Assembly: GCF_024710845.1 (NCBI RefSeq)
Contig: NZ_JANJTZ010000004.1
Coordinates: forward strand, 62,001-126,000
DNA length: 64,000 nucleotides
Reading direction: 5' to 3'
Source: Mesorhizobium sp.
Lineage (GTDB): Bacteria > Pseudomonadota > Alphaproteobacteria > Rhizobiales > Rhizobiaceae
The position numbers and the translations under genes were made by a program. A model generated the notes under the pieces. The model had not been told where the DNA came from. It made no database searches and saw only the letters and a list, made by a program, of their open reading frames with translations. Of this stretch, positions 59,418 through 64,000 are shown in pieces (positions within the stretch are counted from its first letter, which is position 1; each line of letters begins with the position of its first letter).

Positions 59418-60350
59418 TTGAGCGAGCGTGAAACTGACATGGGGGGCGGCATGGAAGTCTGGCGCGGCGGCGTCAATGCCTGGGAATGCGACGAGATGGG
59501 CCACATGAACACGCGCTTCTACGTCGCGCGCTGCATGGAGGGCTTGTCCGTGCTCTTCGCGTTCGCCGGACTGCCCGGACTTTTCGCGCCCGGCGCCACC
59601 GCCACGGCACAGGTGGAGGAGATGCATATCCGCTTCCACCGCGAGGCCCAGACGGCGACGCCTCTCTACATGATTGCAGGCTTCTCTAGCGCGGGCGAAA
59701 GCAATGCCGAGGTCGTGGCCTTGCTGCGGCGCGACATCGATGGCGCGCTCGTGGCCACATTCCGCATCGTGCTCAGTGCCTCGACGCCGGCCGGCGAATC
59801 GATTGCCTGGCCGGCGCCGTTCCCCGATCGGGCCGCGGCTCTTGCGATGGAAGTGCCGCCCGAGGCTCGCCCCCGGGGCGTGAAAGCCGGTCCCGTGCCG
59901 TCCCTTGACGCGCCTTCCGCACTCGCCGCCCACAGGCGTATCGCTCTCGGGTCCGTCGCGACGTCCGACTGCGATGCGTTCGGGCGCATGGTCCCCCAGA
60001 AATTCATGGGCGCCGTCGCCGACGGTATCCGCGGCCTGACCGCGCCCCTGCGGGAGATCGTCGCCCGGCACGCCGAAACCGTCCCCGAGCGCTTCGGCGG
60101 CGCGGTGCTTGAATTCCGCATCGTCCATGTCGGCCGGCCCCGCGCCGGCGACGGTTTCGAGGTCCGCTCGGCCTTCACCGGTGCGGACGCAAAGACGCTC
60201 TCGCTCGAACACTGGATGATCGACCCGGTCGGAGGACAGGTCTGGGGCTACATGGAATCGGTGGCGATCGTTTTCGACCTCGACCGCCGCAAGATCGTCG
60301 GCATCACCGAGGCCGCGACCGCCGCCCTGCGGCCCCTGATGCTGGGCTGA
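59418..60350 (+). CDS. Double-hotdog acyl-CoA thioesterase-like protein
   Basis: 310 aa from a TTG at 59418 with GGAAGGG 6 bases upstream. The earlier ATG in frame (59373) is on the operator, and a later ATG (59439) lacks a ribosome site. Two hotdog domains: VNAWECDEMGHMNTRFYVARCMEG (4HBT-type D-E-M-G-H-M-N motif with the catalytic Asp) and GSVATSDCDAFGRMVPQKFMG in the second half. It hydrolyses acyl- or aroyl-CoA. It would release a free aromatic acid or recycle CoA in the neighbouring routes. Confidence 0.82.
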   Translation: MSERETDMGGGMEVWRGGVNAWECDEMGHMNTRFYVARCMEGLSVLFAFAGLPGLFAPGATATAQVEEMHIRFHREAQTATPLYMIAGFSSAGESNAEVVALLRRDIDGALVATFRIVLSASTPAGESIAWPAPFPDRAAALAMEVPPEARPRGVKAGPVPSLDAPSALAAHRRIALGSVATSDCDAFGRMVPQKFMGAVADGIRGLTAPLREIVARHAETVPERFGGAVLEFRIVHVGRPRAGDGFEVRSAFTGADAKTLSLEHWMIDPVGGQVWGYMESVAIVFDLDRRKIVGITEAATAALRPLMLG

Positions 60351-60399
60351 ATCAGCGCGAAGGCATCCGAACCCGCGGGCTTCCTCCCCGCATCCTGCT

Positions 60400-61128
60400 T
60401 CAGCGGAAGCGCTCGGCAAACGCGACGCTGTTGATCAGGGCCGCCAGCTCCTTGCGGGCGGCGAAGGACGTCTCCGGCGCGGTCGACAGGAACGCCTTCA
60501 CGGCGCGCACGGTCGCGGCCGAGTTCTTCGTCAGTTGGCCGACGATCCGCTGCGTTTCCGCCTCCAGCGTATCGGCCCCGGTGACGACGCCGATCAGGCC
60601 GAGCGTCTTGGCCTCCGCCGCCTCCACCGCGTCGCGTGTCAGCACGAGCCGCGCCAATGCGGCGCGCGGGATGCGGTCGGCCAGCGCATTCATCACCAGC
60701 GTCGGCGCGATGTCGTGGTTCATCTCCGGCACCTGGAAACGCGCCGTGTCGGCGGCCACCGCGACGTCGGCCAGCGCAGCGATGGCGCAGCCCACCCCAT
60801 TGGCGCGGCCGCGCACCTGCGTCACGAAGGGCACCGGCACCTCGCGCAGGACCTGGTAGAAATCGAGTACCGGATCTGAGATCAGCCGCCGCAGGTCGAG
60901 CGCCGTGACCTTCGTGCCGGCCGCCGGCATCGCCGCGCTGCGCCCGGTGCAGAAGTCCGCGCCTGCGGCCTTGACCAGCACCACGCGCGTTTCGGGGTCG
61001 AGCGTGCGCAACGCGGCGGAGATTGCCTCCGCCATCGCGGGCGTCAGCGCGTTGCCCTGTTCGGGACGGTTCAGCACGATCTCGAGGACGTGATCGTCGC
61101 GCTGGGTGATGATGACTTCGTTGGTCAA
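60400..61128 (-). CDS. Enoyl-CoA hydratase/isomerase family protein
   Basis: 242 aa from a TTG at 61128 overlapping the upstream stop as TTGA, with AAGGAG before it. Crotonase fold: VLNRPEQGNALTPAM, DFCTGRSAAM (oxyanion loop with Arg-Ser rather than Ala-Asp) and RGRANGVGCAIAALADVA. VPEMNHDIAPTLVMNALA occupies the catalytic Glu segment. The altered active-site segments suggest an isomerase, hydrolase or lyase role rather than a plain hydratase. Coupled to the molybdenum hydroxylase subunit. Confidence 0.83.
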   Translation of the reverse strand: MTNEVIITQRDDHVLEIVLNRPEQGNALTPAMAEAISAALRTLDPETRVVLVKAAGADFCTGRSAAMPAAGTKVTALDLRRLISDPVLDFYQVLREVPVPFVTQVRGRANGVGCAIAALADVAVAADTARFQVPEMNHDIAPTLVMNALADRIPRAALARLVLTRDAVEAAEAKTLGLIGVVTGADTLEAETQRIVGQLTKNSAATVRAVKAFLSTAPETSFAARKELAALINSVAFAERFR

Positions 61129-63500
61129 TGGTCCGCTCCTTCGCTCTGTGTCCGCTCTGCCCGCGCGTCCTGGATCGCCTGCCAGATCCGCATCGGCGTC
61201 GCCGGCATCTCGACATGGCGAACGCCGAGATGGGCCAGCGCATCGACCACGGCATTGATTGTGACGCCGAGTGCCGGCGTGGTGCCGCCTTCGCCGCCCG
61301 GCCGGAAGCCCATCGGATGGTTCACCGACGGCACCTCGCTCAGGTCGGTGACGAAGCTTGGGAAATCGCTGGCGCGCGCCAGCGCATAGTCCATCAAGCT
61401 GGCCGACAGCGCCTGGCCGGTGTCGTCGTCGAAGCGCGACCATTCCAGCAGTGCCTGGCCCGCCCCCTGGACGATGCCGCCATGCGTCTGGCCGTGCACG
61501 ATCATCGGATTGAGCGCGCGGCCGACGTCGTCGACCGAGGTATAGCGCTCGATCGCCCATTCGCCGGTCTCCGGATCGATCTCGATCTCGCACACCGCCG
61601 CGCCGTAGGGAAAGGCGAGGCCCGGCGTGACGGCGTCGGCGGCGGCGCGGAACGGCCCGCGCAACGCCTCGGGCAGGCCGTTGCCGTCCTCGCTCTGGCG
61701 GGCGAGCTCGAACAGGGTCGCCACCCGGTTCGTGCCGGTCACATGAAAGAGGCCATCCGCGAAAACGATGTCCTCCAGCGGCCGCCCGGACATCGCCGCC
61801 AGCACCGATCGCCCGCGCAGCACGATCGTGCCGGAAGCCTGCTGGAATACGATCGAGGCAAAGCGCAGGGACCGGCCGGAATGCGAGCCGCCGCCAGCCA
61901 CCACGAAATCGGTATCGCCGGTCCTGACGCGCACCGCCTCGGGCGGCACGCCAAGCAGGGCGCCGACCAGCTGCGAGAAGGCAGTCTCGTGGCCCTGGCC
62001 GGTGTCCTGCGTCCCGACGATGACATCGATCGTTTCCGCGCTGCCGTCGATGGCGATCTCGGCCCGCTCCCGCGGAATGCCGCTGGTCCCCTCGATGTAA
62101 TTGCCGAAGCCGATGCCGCGGCAGCGTCCGCGCGTCCGCGCCTCGGCCCGGCGTTCCTCGAACCCGTCCCAATCGGCGAGATCCAGCGCCCGCTGCATGA
62201 CCGCTTCGTAGGCGCCGTTGTCGTAGGCCACGCCGAACGGATTGCGGTAGGGCTGGTCCCGCGTGGGGATCATGTTGCGGCGGCGCAGATCGATCCGGTC
62301 GAAGCCATTCTCGCGCGCCGCCAGGTCGATCATGCGCTCGATGGCGTACATCGCCTCGGGTCGGCCGGCGCTGCGGTAGGGAATTGTCGGCGGCGTGTTG
62401 GTCATCACCGCCCGCGCAACGGCCGATGCGATCGGGACGCGGTAGAGGCTGGTCATCAGTTGCACGCCCTTGTTGAGCGGCACGTAGGAGACGGTGTGGG
62501 CGCCGACATTGGCCGTGTTGGTCGAGCGGAATGCGAGGAAATTCCCCTCCGCGTCCAGCGCCAGCTCCGCCTCGATCTCGAGGTCGCGTCCCTGGTAGTC
62601 CGAGAGGAAGGCTTCGGTGCGTTCGGCGACATGTTTCACGGGCCGCCCGATCTGCCGCGCAGCGAGCGCCAGCACGACGAATTCCGGATAGAGCGCGTTG
62701 CGCGTGCCGAAATTGCCGCCGACGTTCGGTGGCGCAACGACGCGCACCAGCCCGGCGTCCACGCCGAGCGTCGCAGCCAATTGGTCGCGCATCATCACGA
62801 CACCGATCCCCGAAGACGCCCGCAGGACATATTGGCCCGTCGCCTTGTCATGGGAGGCAGCGGCACTGCGCGGCTCCATATGCACCCCGGTCACCCGCTG
62901 CACCCGGCTTCTGAAGGACACGCGGTGGGCCGCGTTCGCAAACGCGGCGTCCGTGCCGGAGGGATCGCCGATTACGGCCTCGAGTGCGAGGTTGTCGCTC
63001 ACGTGGCTCCAGAGCAGCGGGGCACCGGGCCGGCTTGCCTCCGTGGCGCGAACGACCGCATCGAGTTCGTCCCACTCGACGTCGATCAGGTCGATCGCGT
63101 CCTTGGCGATGTCGACGCTTTCGGCGATCACAGCCGCGAAAGCCTCGCCGACGAAGCGCACCTTGTCGGACGGCAGCGCATGGTGGGGCGTCCGCGCCCG
63201 CTCCGACCCGTCCGCATTGGCCAGCGCTACATCCGCACCGATTTTCGACGAGCCGATGCTGTGCGGTATCGGCGCAACGCCGGCCGCCGCGATGTCTTTT
63301 CCGGTCAGCACGGCCAGGACACCGGGATGCGCCCTTGCCGCGGTGACATCCAGTCTGGCGATACGCGCATGGGCGTGCGGCGAGCGGACGAACACGGCGT
63401 AGGCGGCGTTCTCGAATGCCAGGTCGTCGGCGAACCTGCCGGCCCCACGCAGCAGGCGATCGTCCTCCGTGCGCCGGATCCCCTCGCCGATCCCCTTCAT
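61125..63500 (-). CDS. Xanthine dehydrogenase-family molybdopterin-binding large subunit, without partner subunits
   Basis: 791 aa from the ATG at 63500 (MKGIGEGIRR) behind AAGGAGGACGATCGG. The CoxL/XdhB-like first domain has LLRGAGRFADDL, VFVRSPHAHARI and VRFVGEAFAAVIAE. The molybdenum domains have PNVGGNFGTRN, GTQDTGQGHETAFSQL and the active-site Glu in RPGGEGGTTPALG. Such subunits (CoxL, 4-hydroxybenzoyl-CoA reductase alpha, isoquinoline or nicotinate hydroxylases) need an Fe-S small subunit and usually a FAD subunit; neither is in the window. A shared palindrome lies 83 bases upstream. Confidence 0.88.
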   Translation of the reverse strand: MKGIGEGIRRTEDDRLLRGAGRFADDLAFENAAYAVFVRSPHAHARIARLDVTAARAHPGVLAVLTGKDIAAAGVAPIPHSIGSSKIGADVALANADGSERARTPHHALPSDKVRFVGEAFAAVIAESVDIAKDAIDLIDVEWDELDAVVRATEASRPGAPLLWSHVSDNLALEAVIGDPSGTDAAFANAAHRVSFRSRVQRVTGVHMEPRSAAASHDKATGQYVLRASSGIGVVMMRDQLAATLGVDAGLVRVVAPPNVGGNFGTRNALYPEFVVLALAARQIGRPVKHVAERTEAFLSDYQGRDLEIEAELALDAEGNFLAFRSTNTANVGAHTVSYVPLNKGVQLMTSLYRVPIASAVARAVMTNTPPTIPYRSAGRPEAMYAIERMIDLAARENGFDRIDLRRRNMIPTRDQPYRNPFGVAYDNGAYEAVMQRALDLADWDGFEERRAEARTRGRCRGIGFGNYIEGTSGIPRERAEIAIDGSAETIDVIVGTQDTGQGHETAFSQLVGALLGVPPEAVRVRTGDTDFVVAGGGSHSGRSLRFASIVFQQASGTIVLRGRSVLAAMSGRPLEDIVFADGLFHVTGTNRVATLFELARQSEDGNGLPEALRGPFRAAADAVTPGLAFPYGAAVCEIEIDPETGEWAIERYTSVDDVGRALNPMIVHGQTHGGIVQGAGQALLEWSRFDDDTGQALSASLMDYALARASDFPSFVTDLSEVPSVNHPMGFRPGGEGGTTPALGVTINAVVDALAHLGVRHVEMPATPMRIWQAIQDARAERTQSEGADH

Positions 63501-63582
63501 CCGATCGTCCTCCTTCGTCGCCGCCGACCTCAATGCGCAAGCACCAAGCATCCGCCGTCTCTCCCCCTGGCAGCGCGGCCTA

Positions 63583-63599
63583 TATCAGGGAGGCTTATA
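63583..63599 (-). promoter_or_regulatory. TATCAGG-N3-CCTGATA-type operator before the molybdenum hydroxylase gene
   Basis: TATCAGG-GAG-GCTTATA: left half exact, right half 5 of 7. It lies 83-99 bases before the start at 63500. No convincing -35/-10 pair could be matched to it. Confidence 0.5.
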
Positions 63600-64000
63600 T
63601 CCAAGCGGCAGCGTATTCAATACGAGCATGCCGAGAATCGTGAGACACGTTCCGCCGCCTCCCGCACCCTCTCCGGACACGACCAGCCATCGATCCGCCC
63701 GCGGCTCGGCTAAGAAGGCAGGATCGTCATCGGCAGAGTGGACAACGCATTGCCGAGGCAAAGGCGAGCGATCGCATCGGCGACAAGGGCCCCATCCGCG
63801 ACAGGGCGGGCGTAAGATTTCGACCGCGGTGGCAAAGTTTGCCGGCGTGTCATGGTGGCCCGGAGGAACACACATCTAAATAAATTTTAAGTTACATTTC
63901 AAGTACTTGATCACAAGAAAATCTTATCGATACCCACAGAGATACCAACATTCCGCACTGGACCATGCTTCCGCGGTATTTTTCTGAAGCCGCAACCGAC
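63600..64000. other. Non-coding right end of the window
   Basis: 400 bases with no supported gene; the open frames here are shadows with no family resemblance. From about 63875 the sequence turns AT-rich (runs such as AAATAAATTTTAAG, and the palindrome CAAGTACTTG at 63899-63908), suggesting a promoter or regulatory stretch for a gene beyond the window, or a boundary of the catabolic region. Confidence 0.5.

Noticed and set aside
61128-63713. 861-codon plus-strand open frame opposite the molybdenum hydroxylase
   Set aside because: Antisense shadow of a clear family member; no recognisable domain.
1-64000. CRISPR arrays, insertion sequences, integrases, tRNA or rRNA genes, toxin-antitoxin or defence systems
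   Set aside because: Looked for across the window; no spaced repeats, transposase or integrase motifs, cloverleaf-like sequences or defence-family proteins were seen. The region appears to be metabolic.

Overview
The window is GC-rich (about 63-65%) bacterial chromosome-type DNA from what looks like an alphaproteobacterium, most likely a Hyphomicrobiales (Rhizobiales) relative. This rests on codon use, long ATGA/GTGA-coupled operons, Tat-type leaders on all three solute-binding proteins, a tripartite tricarboxylate transporter (Tct) and the gene families present. The genus is inferred, not proven. I see 56 protein genes, one of them cut by the left edge. There are no rRNA or tRNA genes, no CRISPR array, and no insertion-sequence or phage gene. 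It reads as a dense catabolic region.

Left half (0.3-29 kb). A minus-strand unit (11514 down to 343) carries an ATP-dependent hydantoinase/oxoprolinase pair (HyuA, HyuB), a Dpp-type ABC importer and a cytoplasmic BisC-type molybdenum sulfoxide reductase. Divergent from it are a MaoC hydratase, an SDR and a beta-keto acid cleavage enzyme (BKACE), followed by an IclR regulator and a rhodanese on the other strand. A tightly coupled plus-strand operon (16102-25131) then encodes two acyl-CoA dehydrogenases, a CaiD-like hydratase, a PLP C-S lyase-type enzyme, a dihydropyrimidinase, an N-carbamoyl amidohydrolase, an acyl-CoA ligase and a second MaoC. Next come another IclR regulator, a FadB-like hydratase that has lost its dehydrogenase domain, a class III aminotransferase and an NTF2-like protein. 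The combination of CoA activation and beta-oxidation, cyclic-ureide opening, decarbamoylation, C-S cleavage and sulfoxide reduction is what catabolism of biotin (or another sulfur-containing cyclic ureide) would need. I offer this as a hypothesis.

Middle (29.4-35 kb). A complete branched-chain-amino-acid-type (Liv) ABC importer with an SDR.

Right half (35-63.5 kb). Aromatic side-chain catabolism. It includes two hydroxycinnamoyl-CoA hydratase/lyase (HCHL) paralogues with an ADP-forming acyl-CoA synthetase and an aldehyde dehydrogenase (a ferulate/coumarate-type route); an FAD aromatic hydroxylase with a dienelactone hydrolase, an alpha/beta hydrolase and an IclR regulator; a TctBAC transporter with a MarR regulator; and a mandelate-pathway-like operon (aldehyde dehydrogenase, two ThDP enzymes, an FMN 2-hydroxyacid oxidase, an FAD 2-hydroxyacid dehydrogenase). 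It ends with a thioesterase, an enoyl-CoA hydratase and an orphan xanthine-dehydrogenase-type large subunit. Variants of one palindrome, TATCAGG-N3-CCTGATA, sit upstream of six transcription units here and probably define one regulon, with the MarR protein as the best local candidate regulator.

Other non-coding signals: hairpins directly after each of the three solute-binding-protein genes, two intergenic hairpins between convergent genes, and candidate operators for the two left-half IclR proteins and for the LuxR protein.
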